The notes beneath the pieces were generated by a model. The model made no database searches and had not been told where the DNA came from. It saw nothing but the letters and a program-made list of their open reading frames with translations. A DNA stretch of 64,000 nucleotides from Spirochaetia bacterium (GTDB lineage: Bacteria; Spirochaetota; Spirochaetia; Sphaerochaetales; Sphaerochaetaceae), in NCBI GenBank assembly GCA_022482625.1, contig JAKVOU010000001.1, positions 1,970,784 through 2,034,783 on the forward strand, written 5' to 3'. Within the stretch, counting starts at the first letter, position 1; each line of letters begins with the position of its first letter. Positions 8,608 through 17,178 of this stretch are shown one piece after another. The position numbers and the translations under genes are program-made.

Positions 8608-9630
8608 ATGCCTGAAAAAAATGAAGTACAGACTTCTGCATATGAAGAAGAAAGGCCTGTCGCAAATCCGCACAATGGCATAGCATTCCTTTTGGCAAAC
8701 AGCTTGATTATCATTCTGGGAATTTTGGGATTCATCATAGCTGTAGGTTCTTGGGATTTCTATATTTCGATTTCGTTGAGAATATTTCTTGGCACCATAT
8801 CAGGAGCTTACAGTTTCGTCATCGGCCCTCTCCTCTATATGGGCTTGAAAACAGTCAAACCGAACGAAGCAATCGTCCTTACTTTGTTCGGCAAATACTA
8901 CGGTACATTGAAGAAAGAAGGACTCTACTTCGTCAATCCTTTTGCTACAGCATTCAACCCCGCATCCAATACAGAACCGACAACCGCAGATCCACAACCA
9001 ACGAAATCAAGACGCAACGGCTCCGGTGCCTATGTACCAAGCAAAAAGATTTCCCTCAAGGCCATGACACTCAACAATCAGAAGCAAACCATCAATGATG
9101 CCCTTGGAAATCCGATTATCATAGGCGTTGTTGTCATATGGAAAGTCATAGATACTGCAAAGGCCGTTTTCAACGTTGACAATTATGTAGAATTTCTTTC
9201 TATACAATGCGATTCTGCTCTTAGGAATGTCGTCAGGAAATATCCCTATGATGCTGCAGAAGGAGAAGACGAGTTATCCCTGAGAGGCAGCAGCCAGGAA
9301 GTAGCTGAGAAATTGACACAGGAACTTCAGGAAAAGGTCAATATCGCAGGTTTACAAATCATTGAAGCCAGGATAACACACCTTTCCTATGCTCCTGAAA
9401 TTGCAGCTGTCATGCTCCAGAGACAACAAGCTTCAGCAATCATTGCTGCAAGACAAAAGATTGTAGAGGGAGCTGTAAGCATGGTCGAAATGGCACTGAA
9501 TCAACTTAGTGAAAACCATATCGTTGAATTGGATGATGAAAGGAAAGCAGCCATGGTAAGCAATCTTTTGGTTGTACTCTGTGGAAACAAAGACGCCCAA
9601 CCTGTTGTCAACAGCGGCTCAATATATTAA
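8608..9630 (+). CDS. SPFH/band-7 domain membrane protein
   Basis: 340 residues. Two hydrophobic segments near 26-48 and 55-80 anchor the N-terminus. A band-7 domain follows (KPNEAIVLTLFGKYYGT, then the KISLKAMTLNNQKQTINDALG strand region), with an Ala/Glu-rich helix near 270-310. Relatives in spirochaetes and actinobacteria are annotated only as SPFH proteins, presumed to form membrane microdomains or scaffolds. It has an AGGAGAG ribosome binding site and sits in a two-gene unit with the small Arc-like protein behind it. The Thr/Pro-rich stretch near 115-140 is an insertion in the band-7 fold. Confidence 0.85.
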   Translation: MPEKNEVQTSAYEEERPVANPHNGIAFLLANSLIIILGILGFIIAVGSWDFYISISLRIFLGTISGAYSFVIGPLLYMGLKTVKPNEAIVLTLFGKYYGTLKKEGLYFVNPFATAFNPASNTEPTTADPQPTKSRRNGSGAYVPSKKISLKAMTLNNQKQTINDALGNPIIIGVVVIWKVIDTAKAVFNVDNYVEFLSIQCDSALRNVVRKYPYDAAEGEDELSLRGSSQEVAEKLTQELQEKVNIAGLQIIEARITHLSYAPEIAAVMLQRQQASAIIAARQKIVEGAVSMVEMALNQLSENHIVELDDERKAAMVSNLLVVLCGNKDAQPVVNSGSIY

Positions 9631-9657
9631 GTTGATACAAAAGAAAGGATCTGACTA

Positions 9658-9888
9658 TTGGAACCAAAAGACAAAGAAAAAGGTAAGAAACAGCTGTTGC
9701 TCAGGCTTTCTCCGACGTTATGGAAAGAACTTGCCATCTGGGCAGAAGATGATTTCAGATCTATAAACGGCCAGATTGAATACCTTTTGACTGAATGTGT
9801 CCGAAAGCGAAGAAAAAAAGATATGGACAATTCTGAAGGAACGGATACCGTATCCTTGAAAGATACTTCAAATCCTTTAAAAAAATAA
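9658..9888 (+). CDS. Small Arc-like ribbon-helix-helix protein
   Basis: 76 residues. Residues 10-45 (KQLLLRLSPTLWKELAIWAEDDFRS, described in part) fit the ribbon-helix-helix fold of Arc repressor, with a basic end (RKRRKK) and a polar tail. The start codon is TTG at 9658 with AAAGGA in front; no ATG is available before the RHH core. It begins 27 bases after the SPFH gene and is probably co-transcribed and functionally paired with it, possibly as regulator of the unit. Confidence 0.7.
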   Translation: MEPKDKEKGKKQLLLRLSPTLWKELAIWAEDDFRSINGQIEYLLTECVRKRRKKDMDNSEGTDTVSLKDTSNPLKK

Positions 9889-9924
9889 CCGTTGCTCCGT
9901 TATCAACAGAATTAAAATAAACAT

Positions 9925-9960
9925 TTAGCGGTCAAGGCAGAATATTGTCTTGGCCGCTAA
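9925..9960 (+). terminator. Terminator hairpin after the SPFH/Arc unit
   Basis: A 15-base stem starting TTAGCGG and ending CCGCTAA, with two G-U pairs, is followed by a moderately T-rich stretch. Confidence 0.65.
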
Positions 9961-10194
9961 GTATTTTCTGATTTATTGAATTGATTTTGCAACTTCTCCG
10001 ACGACCTTAATATCTTATTATTTTTCTTGCAATATTATGTATCTCTATCGCAACAAAACAATAATTAAAATAAATTTAGTATTTTTTGCAATTAATTATC
10101 AAATTTTTTCTGCAACCAGAAAAAAAATATATCAAATAGAAATAAAAATATTTATTTATACAATTTATAATTATATTTTAAATAATTATTTTTC

Positions 10195-10223
10195 TTGACA
10201 GGATAATTGTTTAAAACTATCAT
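10195..10223 (+). promoter_or_regulatory. Promoter of the AfuA/FbpA-type ABC operon
   Basis: TTGACA (10195-10200), a 17-base spacer and TATCAT (10218-10223). The remainder of 9961-10321 is very AT-rich and carries no gene. Confidence 0.7.
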
Positions 10224-10262
10224 AATAGATAAAGTGATGGTTGGAAAAATTTTCAATATTTG

Positions 10263-10289
10263 TTGCAATTTTGCAAAAATAAATTGCAT
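10263..10289 (+). promoter_or_regulatory. TTGCAA repeats, probable LacI-family operator
   Basis: TTGCAA occurs at 10263 and 10271 and TTGCAT at 10284, about 40 bases after the -10 and ahead of the ribosome binding site. The same hexamer is repeated in front of the lacI gene that ends this cluster (16985-17022), so both are probably bound by that regulator. Confidence 0.45.
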
Positions 10290-10321
10290 GCATCTCTCAT
10301 AATCAAAAGGAGGAATTTGAT

Positions 10322-11353
10322 ATGAAGAAAGCTATCTGTGCCATAGGCATCTTGGCAATGGCAACGGCTGCAGTATTTGCCCAGGGAAATACAGAAAACG
10401 GTATGACAGGAACAAAGGAAGAAAAACACGAAACCCTGCAGATGTATACGGCCCTTGATACCGAAGAAGCAAAATACTACATCGATGAATTCACAAAACA
10501 GACAGGCATCAAGGTTGAATTCGTTCGATTGAGCGCAGGGGAAGTTTTGGCTAGGGTCGAAGCAGAAAAGACAAATCCACAGGCTAGTGTCTGGTTCGGC
10601 GGATCAAGTACAGACCATATAAATGCAGCAGCCAAGGGTTTGCTTGAACCCTACAAGCCCAATGTTGACTTTACATTGGCTGACAACCTCCATGCTTCGG
10701 ACAACAGTTGGAACGGTTTCTATACCGGAGCCATCGGTTTTGTTTCGAATACGGACTTCCTGAAGAAAAATGGACTTGAAGCTCCCACAAGCTGGGATGA
10801 TTTGTTGGACCCGATATATGTAGGACAAATAGAAATGGCTTATCCTTATACATCTGGTACAGCCTATACGACATGGGCAACACAGATCCAAAGATTGGGT
10901 CTGGACGGCGCCCTTGATTGGTGGGCAAAATTTGACAAATCCATACATCAGTATACAAAATCCGGTACTGCTTGCATCGCACGGGCAGGACTTGGTGAAT
11001 GTGCCGTAGGCCTTGCATTTTCCCACGACATCCTGGCAAAAGGTGTAAATATGGGTTATCCATTGGTAATGTCCTTCCCGAAGGAAGGAACCGGTTACGA
11101 AGTAGGTGCTGTCTCCTTGATCAAAGGCGGCAAGCAATCTAAAGAAGCCAAGTTGTTCATCGACTGGTGTTTCAGCGTAGAAGCACAGAATCTCTTCCAG
11201 AAATACTGCAGGTTACCGGTTAATCCAAAGGCTACGGTCGGAAAGGGCGCAATCAAACTTACCGACATCAAACTTATCAATTATGATGCCGTCAAGATGG
11301 GTCTGAACAAAGACACCTATGTAAAGGCTTGGAGAGATAGGATCGGAAAATAA
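10322..11353 (+). CDS. ABC transporter substrate-binding protein, AfuA/FbpA type
   Basis: 343 residues with a signal peptide ending near residue 20 (AAVFAQG). The family 1 binding-protein core reads LQMYTALDTEEAKYYIDEF, then RVEAEKTNPQASVWFGG and NGFYTGAIGFVSN. Closest architecture is the AfuA/FbpA/phosphonate-binding group, whose members bind ferric iron, hexose phosphates or 2-aminoethylphosphonate. The operon also contains a PfkB kinase and a sugar isomerase-like protein, so a sugar or sugar phosphate is more likely than iron. AAAGGAGG precedes the ATG. A hairpin follows the gene, as after the other binding-protein gene at 55685. Confidence 0.85.
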   Translation: MKKAICAIGILAMATAAVFAQGNTENGMTGTKEEKHETLQMYTALDTEEAKYYIDEFTKQTGIKVEFVRLSAGEVLARVEAEKTNPQASVWFGGSSTDHINAAAKGLLEPYKPNVDFTLADNLHASDNSWNGFYTGAIGFVSNTDFLKKNGLEAPTSWDDLLDPIYVGQIEMAYPYTSGTAYTTWATQIQRLGLDGALDWWAKFDKSIHQYTKSGTACIARAGLGECAVGLAFSHDILAKGVNMGYPLVMSFPKEGTGYEVGAVSLIKGGKQSKEAKLFIDWCFSVEAQNLFQKYCRLPVNPKATVGKGAIKLTDIKLINYDAVKMGLNKDTYVKAWRDRIGK

Positions 11354-11379
11354 GGTATACACAGTTTTTGCATTCTCAA

Positions 11380-11406
11380 ACAGCAGCCCCGGAGGGGAGC
11401 TGCTGT
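11380..11406 (+). terminator. Intercistronic hairpin after the binding-protein gene
   Basis: ACAGCAGC pairs with GCTGCTGT and an inner CCC pairs with GGG; a pyrimidine-rich run follows. It lies between the binding-protein and permease genes and would lower permease expression or protect the upstream mRNA. Confidence 0.6.
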
Positions 11407-11430
11407 CCTTCTTTCCTACAGGATTAACAC

Positions 11431-13113
11431 ATGAATAAAAAGTTTACAGAAAACATGCAGGATGTGAAGAAAATTGCAAAGGAACCTTTTATCCTTTTGT
11501 CAATTATAGTCATATTCTATTTATTGATAACATTTGTCATCTTCCCGATTTTCCAAGTATGCAAGACCAGTCTATCTGTCGATGGCAGTTTCAGTCTCAA
11601 GAACTTTTCGGAAGTACTGAGCAAATCATACTATATTGAACCGCTTGCAAACAGTTTGTTGCTTGGGTTTCTAGTTGCTACTATCGGAACCTTCTTCGGT
11701 TTTGTTTTTGCTTACGCAATTACCAGGACCCCGATGAAAGGCAAAGAAGCTTTTCGCCTGGTTGCAACGTTTCCTATGGTTTCGCCTCCTTTTGTAGTAG
11801 CCTTGGCTTGCATTTTACTATTCGGAAGAAGCGGTGTCTTTGCAGGAGTCTTGGGCAATATCTATGGAATAACTGGATTGACCATCGTAGAAGTCATTGC
11901 CTACACTCCTACAGCTTTCCTTGCATTGGTAGGTATTCTCCAGTCAATTGATCCCGCCTTGGAAGAAGCTGCAATGGATCTCGGAGCTTCAAGGACCAAA
12001 GTCTTCAGGTCTATAATATTTCCCCTGTCAACTCCTGGAATTGTAAGTGCATGGTTGCTTGTCTTTATCCAGTCGCTGGCAGACTTCGGAAATCCAATGA
12101 TAATCTCCGGAGATTTTTCAGTACTGTCGGTCCAGGCATATCTGCAGATTACAGGTATGTATGACCTAGCCAGAGGCTCAACATTGGCAATACTGCTCCT
12201 AGTACCGACATTGGTAGCATATTATCTACAACGTTATTTGCTCGCCAAAAAATCCTATGTAACTGTCACTGGCAAACCGACGGCTTCCACCATCAAGAAC
12301 TTGGAATGGTATATCAAGCTACCTGTTTATTTTTTCTGCTTCCTTTTTGCTTTTGTCGTGATTCTGTTCTATGGAATGGTCATATGGGGCTCTTTCCAAA
12401 AACTATGGGGTGTTGATGCTTCCTTTACGCTCAGAAATTATCAACAGATGTGGAGTGTCGGTTCAGAATATATCAAGGACAGCTTGATTATCGCAGTAAT
12501 TGTTACACCGATTACAGGTTTGCTGAGTATGTTCATATCTTTCCTTGTAACTAGAAAGAATTTTCCAGGAAAGAACCTGATGGAAGTTTCAGCCATGCTG
12601 ACTTTCGCCGTGCCAGGAACCGTCGTCGGCATAGGATACATCCTTGCTTTCAACAATCCCTCAGTCCTTATGCCTGCCACATTGACAGGAACTGCGGCAA
12701 TTATCATTACGTTGCTGATTTTCAGAAATTTGCCCGTAGGTATCAGGAACGGTATAGCTGCCCTTAATCAGATTGATCCCAGTATCGAAGAAGCCTCAAT
12801 CGACTTAGGGGCTGATAGCGGTACCACTTTCAAGAAAATTACCTTGCCGATGATAACGCCGGCCTTGTTCTCTTCCTTGGCAAACAGCTTTGTACGGTCA
12901 ATGACTGCCATAAGTGCAATCATATTTGTTGTTTCTGGCCGCTGGAATCTGATTACTGTAGCAATACTTGGTTTCGTGGACAACAGCCAGTATGCACAGG
13001 CAGCAGCCATGAGCCTGTTGCTTGTCGTCATCGTACTTATTGCACTTGGCATCATGCGGTTGATAACAGACAGAATCGGCCGTGGTATGAAGTATTCGAA
13101 CATTGAAGGATAA
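11431..13113 (+). CDS. ABC transporter permease, fused two-domain FbpB/ThiP type
   Basis: 560 residues with two copies of the binding-protein-dependent permease domain, so one chain supplies both membrane halves. The ATPase-contact (EAA) loops read EEAAMDLGASRTKVFRSIIFP near 185 and EEASIDLGADSGTTFKKITLP near 460. About twelve membrane segments. This layout is typical of iron, phosphonate and hexose-phosphate importers. It lies between the binding protein and the ATPase gene, which starts five bases after its stop. Confidence 0.9.
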   Translation: MNKKFTENMQDVKKIAKEPFILLSIIVIFYLLITFVIFPIFQVCKTSLSVDGSFSLKNFSEVLSKSYYIEPLANSLLLGFLVATIGTFFGFVFAYAITRTPMKGKEAFRLVATFPMVSPPFVVALACILLFGRSGVFAGVLGNIYGITGLTIVEVIAYTPTAFLALVGILQSIDPALEEAAMDLGASRTKVFRSIIFPLSTPGIVSAWLLVFIQSLADFGNPMIISGDFSVLSVQAYLQITGMYDLARGSTLAILLLVPTLVAYYLQRYLLAKKSYVTVTGKPTASTIKNLEWYIKLPVYFFCFLFAFVVILFYGMVIWGSFQKLWGVDASFTLRNYQQMWSVGSEYIKDSLIIAVIVTPITGLLSMFISFLVTRKNFPGKNLMEVSAMLTFAVPGTVVGIGYILAFNNPSVLMPATLTGTAAIIITLLIFRNLPVGIRNGIAALNQIDPSIEEASIDLGADSGTTFKKITLPMITPALFSSLANSFVRSMTAISAIIFVVSGRWNLITVAILGFVDNSQYAQAAAMSLLLVVIVLIALGIMRLITDRIGRGMKYSNIEG

Positions 13114-13118
13114 ATAGT

Positions 13119-14210
13119 ATGAAAGAAGGATATTTGACCCTTGAAAATTTGACAAAGACATTCGGAAATGGAAACAATCTGTTTACTGCCGTTGACCATG
13201 TAAACCTCCAAGTCAAGGAAGGTGAACTCGTAACTTTGCTCGGACCATCAGGCTGCGGAAAAACCACAACATTAAGGATGATTGCCGGGTTTCATGTTCC
13301 CAGTAGCGGAAAAGTATTGATTGATTCTCTGGATATGAGCAGCGTACCGCCTAATAAAAGACCGACTGCCATGGTATTTCAGAATTATGCTTTATTTCCC
13401 CACATGACAGTCAAAAAAAATATTTCCTATGGTCTTGAAATCATGAAACTACCTAAGCAGACCATTGAAAACAAAACTCATGAGATCATCCAGATGATCG
13501 GCCTGAGCGGTCTTGAAGACAGACAACCCAGACAATTGTCAGGAGGTCAGCAACAAAGAGTAAGTCTTGCCAGAGCCATGGTCATGGAGCCGAAAGTCTT
13601 GTTGTTTGATGAACCATTGTCAAACCTTGATGCAAAGTTAAGAGTATCTACCAGACTGGAAATCAGACACCTGCAGCAACGGGTTGGAATTACAAGCGTC
13701 TATGTTACTCACGATCAGGAAGAAGCAATGACCATTTCAGACAGAATTGTCATAATGAGCCAAGGCAAGATACAGCAGGTTGATACTCCACAGGAAATCT
13801 ATGCCCATCCCACAAACCGTTTCGTAGCAGATTTTATAGGAAAAGTAAATTTTCTTGATGGAACAGTCACTGGAATCGAAGATAATCAGTTGATCATCTC
13901 CTGTCGAGACAAACAAATTGCAGCACCATATTTCAATAAATCCATCAAGCAGAATGATAGGGTTCTCTTGACTATCCGACCAGAATCAATTGAATTATGC
14001 AAGCCGGAAGAAGGTATAGTGGAAGCGCGGGTAAGCAATGCAATTTATTTTGGCTCACAGGTGATATACAACCTGAATCTTGATGACGGCCAGGAATTGA
14101 ATGCAGAAGTGGCCGACCCACAGTTCCATCCGATATTTGCACAAGGCAGTAAAGTCAGCCTGAAATTCAAAAACGCATCCCTGCATGTTTTACCATATGA
14201 GGAGCTATAG
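13119..14210 (+). CDS. ABC transporter ATP-binding protein, FbpC/PotA type
   Basis: 363 residues. Walker A GPSGCGKT near 43-50, the ABC signature LSGGQQQR near 138-145, Walker B VLLFDEP and the switch His in VTHDQEEAM are intact. The C-terminal 120 residues form a TOBE-like regulatory domain, as in FbpC, PotA and MalK. It energises the permease encoded just upstream. Its stop codon is directly followed by the kinase start codon at 14211. Confidence 0.93.
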   Translation: MKEGYLTLENLTKTFGNGNNLFTAVDHVNLQVKEGELVTLLGPSGCGKTTTLRMIAGFHVPSSGKVLIDSLDMSSVPPNKRPTAMVFQNYALFPHMTVKKNISYGLEIMKLPKQTIENKTHEIIQMIGLSGLEDRQPRQLSGGQQQRVSLARAMVMEPKVLLFDEPLSNLDAKLRVSTRLEIRHLQQRVGITSVYVTHDQEEAMTISDRIVIMSQGKIQQVDTPQEIYAHPTNRFVADFIGKVNFLDGTVTGIEDNQLIISCRDKQIAAPYFNKSIKQNDRVLLTIRPESIELCKPEEGIVEARVSNAIYFGSQVIYNLNLDDGQELNAEVADPQFHPIFAQGSKVSLKFKNASLHVLPYEEL

Positions 14211-15107
14211 ATGCCAAAACAGTACACGATACTTATGGTCGGCCATATTTCCAAGGATATCATGGTCGACTACAAGGGCAATGAAGTACGGTTGAACGGA
14301 GGAGCAGTATCCTATGCTTCGACGGCCATGGCCAGTACAGGAATTGATTCTTGCATCCTTGCAAAGCTATCAAAAGACCAACAATCTCTGAAAGAAACAT
14401 TGAGCTGCAAAGGTGTTGACTGGAAGTTCGATGAAACTCCATGCATGACAAGCATGAAGAATATCTATCTGACACCCGATAAGGAGCGACGTGAAATTGA
14501 GATAATTTCAGTAGGGCAACCATTTACATTAGAAGAAATTGAAAACATCAATGCAAAGATCTACTACCTGGCAGGATTATTTGTCGGAGAGATTCCTGAT
14601 GATTTCATTCTTCCTCTGAGCAAGAAAGGAAAAGTTGCCGTAGACGCCCAGGGACTTATCAGGGATATAGATGGAAACAGGCATATATTCTTTCATGATT
14701 GGAAAAGAAAAAGAGAATTGTTACCAGCGATACATTACCTGAAAACAGATGCGGCCGAAGCTCAGGTCCTTACGGGATATGAAGACCGCAATAAAGCTAT
14801 CGAAGAACTTGCCTCTTATGGTGCTAAGGAAGTCATGCTGACACATAATACTGAAGCATTGCTTTTCTGTGACGGAAAACTTTACCGTTCTCAGTACACA
14901 AACACCAACAACAGCGGAAGGACCGGAAGAGGTGACACGACCTTTGCCGCTTATCTCGCATGGCGCGTACATCATGGCATACAGGAATCTCTTGATTATT
15001 GTACGGCTCTCTGCAGCCTGAAAATGGAAAGTCCCGGAAGATTTGCGCTTGATAAGGAAGCCGTCTTAGACAGAATGAAGGAAAAATATGGGTATCCCCG
15101 ATCTTAG
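14211..15107 (+). CDS. PfkB family carbohydrate kinase
   Basis: 298 residues. The N-terminal substrate Gly pair is seen in LNGGAVSYAS and the C-terminal anion-hole/catalytic motif is GRTGRGDTTFAAY, which replaces the common DTTGAGD form. It phosphorylates a sugar or nucleoside-like substrate with ATP; which one is not clear. It begins immediately after the ATPase stop codon and overlaps the next gene by 20 bases, so the transporter, kinase and isomerase are translationally coupled and probably act on the same imported compound. Confidence 0.85.
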   Translation: MPKQYTILMVGHISKDIMVDYKGNEVRLNGGAVSYASTAMASTGIDSCILAKLSKDQQSLKETLSCKGVDWKFDETPCMTSMKNIYLTPDKERREIEIISVGQPFTLEEIENINAKIYYLAGLFVGEIPDDFILPLSKKGKVAVDAQGLIRDIDGNRHIFFHDWKRKRELLPAIHYLKTDAAEAQVLTGYEDRNKAIEELASYGAKEVMLTHNTEALLFCDGKLYRSQYTNTNNSGRTGRGDTTFAAYLAWRVHHGIQESLDYCTALCSLKMESPGRFALDKEAVLDRMKEKYGYPRS

Positions 15108-15948
15108 GCTTGGTGTCAAATTTCCTGCCTCGTTTACACAAATCCAAGAACTTAAGGACATCGGTTATGAGTTCTTGGAACTGAATACAGATACATTCCC
15201 CTTCATTATTGAGGGAAGTCTATGTGAACCCGTCGTCAACTGCATAAAGCAAAGAATGAAAAGTACGGGGATACACCTCACTATCCATTCCAGCTATGGC
15301 ATGGATCTTTGGGCCGAAGATTCGGAGCTCCAAGAAAAAGTCTTGGCTTCATGCATAAGACTGGCTTCCCTGCTTCAAGCCTCCGTGGTTGTCCTGCACT
15401 ATGAATGCCAAAGCAATGACCTGCGGAAAAGGAAAAAGGTAGAAGATTTATGCAGGAAAGGAGCTGACCTTGCACAAGAAGCAGGTATTTTGCTTTGTCT
15501 TGAAAATATAGAGATAGAGCTGGTTGAACCTGTCATTGAATTGGTTGCAAAAATAAATCATCCGAATTTCAAGATGACATTTGATACCGGACATGCTTTT
15601 CTTGCCTCACGTTTCCTGCATTTCGATTTTCTGCAATCTCTTAAGGATGCAAGACCTTACCTTGGTCATGTGCATATAAATGACAATACAGGTACATTCC
15701 AGCAACTTCGCATTGAAAACAAACTCCTCTATGATACTCTTTCCATCGGCACAAGAAGAGCGTTCGGGCAAGGTGATATACACCTTCCTCCTTATTTCGG
15801 AAAAGTACCGTTGGATGAATGTTTCAAGATATTGAAGGGCTATACGGGCCGAATGCTACTTGAATACAAATTCGGGACATTCAATGACCTAGACTCATTC
15901 ATCTACAACAATACAAAGGATAGAATCCGCAGCATCTGGCAGAAATAG
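15088..15948 (+). CDS. Sugar phosphate isomerase/epimerase (AP endonuclease 2-like TIM barrel)
   Basis: 286 residues. The metal-site motifs of the family are present: LCLENIEIE (Glu), FKMTFDTGHA (Asp/His), HVHINDN (His) and LLEYK (Glu). Enzymes of this fold isomerise or epimerise sugars, inososes and keto-sugars using a divalent metal. The ATG at 15088 lies inside the kinase gene, in another frame. No closer identity can be given. It is the last gene of the importer operon and converges with the lacI gene eight bases away. Confidence 0.8.
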   Translation: MGIPDLRLGVKFPASFTQIQELKDIGYEFLELNTDTFPFIIEGSLCEPVVNCIKQRMKSTGIHLTIHSSYGMDLWAEDSELQEKVLASCIRLASLLQASVVVLHYECQSNDLRKRKKVEDLCRKGADLAQEAGILLCLENIEIELVEPVIELVAKINHPNFKMTFDTGHAFLASRFLHFDFLQSLKDARPYLGHVHINDNTGTFQQLRIENKLLYDTLSIGTRRAFGQGDIHLPPYFGKVPLDECFKILKGYTGRMLLEYKFGTFNDLDSFIYNNTKDRIRSIWQK

Positions 15949-15956
15949 GGAAACGA

Positions 15957-16943
15957 TCAAGTCGTTTGTCTGATGACAAGCCGCCCTTTCATCTCAACTT
16001 TGATTGTCGGAGTCCCGTGACCATCCAAGAGATCAATCATTCGTATGGCGGCAATACGGGCCATCCCTTTGACATCTACATGGGCTGTAGTCAATGCCGG
16101 GTGCGACAATGTAGCCCATGGGATATCATCAAAGCCTGCAATTGCAAAATCATTTGGCGCATATAATCCGGCCTTCTTTGCTTCATCAAGGAATCCGATA
16201 GCCATAGCATCATTGACAAAAAAAATGCCGGCACCTTTCAGCATGTTGCCATACTCAAGGAAAGCATCCCTTCCGGTCCTAAGCGTAGTATCCTTCATAT
16301 TCAGAATCTCAGGTTTCATCCTGCATTGGGACAATGCCTGGCGATAGCCGTTGATCCTCTCACTGTTGTTGTACCAGTTTTTCGGACCTGTTATGTGAAA
16401 TATACGAGTATAGCCCTTGGCAATCAAATGCTCGGTCATGCTACAGGCCAACTGACGGTTATTGCACCTTATACTGTCCAACTCAAAGTTTTCATTGTCA
16501 TTTTCCAACAAAATGATCGGAACATTATATCTCTGCAAAGAGGCAATACATTCGGTCGGAATTGATTGTCCTCGAAGGATAAAACCTTGGAACCTTTCTA
16601 CGGCTATAGGAGAATTTTCAAAGGAGAGACCTTTCTCATCGGTATAGACCAACGGAATGGAAATGATATTATGCTTGTTCAGTTCAACTTCACATCCTTG
16701 TATGGAAGTCTGATAAAAAATATTATCCTGTTCTTCCCCTCTGGCCCTGACGATAAGTCCGATAAACCGTGCATCACTTCCTGCCTGTTTCACTTTCCAT
16801 GTACTGGAATGCATGCCTTGCTCTTTCAAGGCTTCAAACACCCTGTTGCGGGTCCTCTCACTTATTCCAGGCTTATTGTTCATTACTCTGGAGATTGTAG
16901 ACGGTGATACGTGTATCTTCTCAGATAAATCTTTTAGTGTCAT
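15957..16943 (-). CDS. LacI family transcriptional regulator of the 10322-15948 operon
   Basis: 328 residues. The N-terminal helix-turn-helix (LSEKIHVSPSTISRVMNN) is followed by a periplasmic-binding-protein-like effector domain. I start it at the ATG 16943 because AAAGGA lies seven bases upstream; the frame is open further back without a signal, and an ATG at 16949 is also possible. TTGCAA repeats occur both in its own upstream region and in front of the transporter operon, supporting local regulation and autoregulation. Confidence 0.88.
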   Translation of the reverse strand: MTLKDLSEKIHVSPSTISRVMNNKPGISERTRNRVFEALKEQGMHSSTWKVKQAGSDARFIGLIVRARGEEQDNIFYQTSIQGCEVELNKHNIISIPLVYTDEKGLSFENSPIAVERFQGFILRGQSIPTECIASLQRYNVPIILLENDNENFELDSIRCNNRQLACSMTEHLIAKGYTRIFHITGPKNWYNNSERINGYRQALSQCRMKPEILNMKDTTLRTGRDAFLEYGNMLKGAGIFFVNDAMAIGFLDEAKKAGLYAPNDFAIAGFDDIPWATLSHPALTTAHVDVKGMARIAAIRMIDLLDGHGTPTIKVEMKGRLVIRQTT

Positions 16944-16984
16944 TGCCATATCCTTTTGCACAGTGTAAAGCATCAGCAGGCGTG

Positions 16985-17032
16985 TTGCAACATTATTTTG
17001 CAATTTTTTGCAATTTTTGCAATATTGTGCAA
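16985..17032 (-). promoter_or_regulatory. TTGCAA direct-repeat array upstream of lacI
   Basis: TTGCAA occurs at 16985, 16998, 17008 and 17017, the last three spaced 10 and 9 bases apart, about one helical turn, followed by a TGTGCAA at 17026-17032. Probable operator array for the LacI protein, shared in motif with 10263-10289. Confidence 0.45.
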
Positions 17033-17143
17033 AATATAGTTTTTAATAATCTCAGAAAAATTCATATCGACAATAATTCCAGCTCTTCATGTTACATCGA
17101 AACATTCTAGAAAGAGTTTATATAACTTCTTTTCTTATTATAC

Positions 17144-17172
17144 TTTACAATAATAAAGTTTCTTTGTATCAT
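17144..17172 (+). promoter_or_regulatory. Promoter of the TSUP permease gene, leaderless geometry
   Basis: TTTACA (17144-17149), a 17-base spacer and TATCAT (17167-17172), then six bases and the ATG at 17179. No ribosome binding site is present. Confidence 0.6.
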
Positions 17173-17178
17173 TATAAA

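Noticed and set aside
10322-14210. Ferric iron transport annotation of the ABC genes
   Set aside because: Only the family layout supports it; the coupled kinase and isomerase genes point to a carbohydrate.
16985-17032. TTGCAA array as a CRISPR or satellite repeat
   Set aside because: Units are only 9-13 bases apart with no spacers; fits operator sites better.
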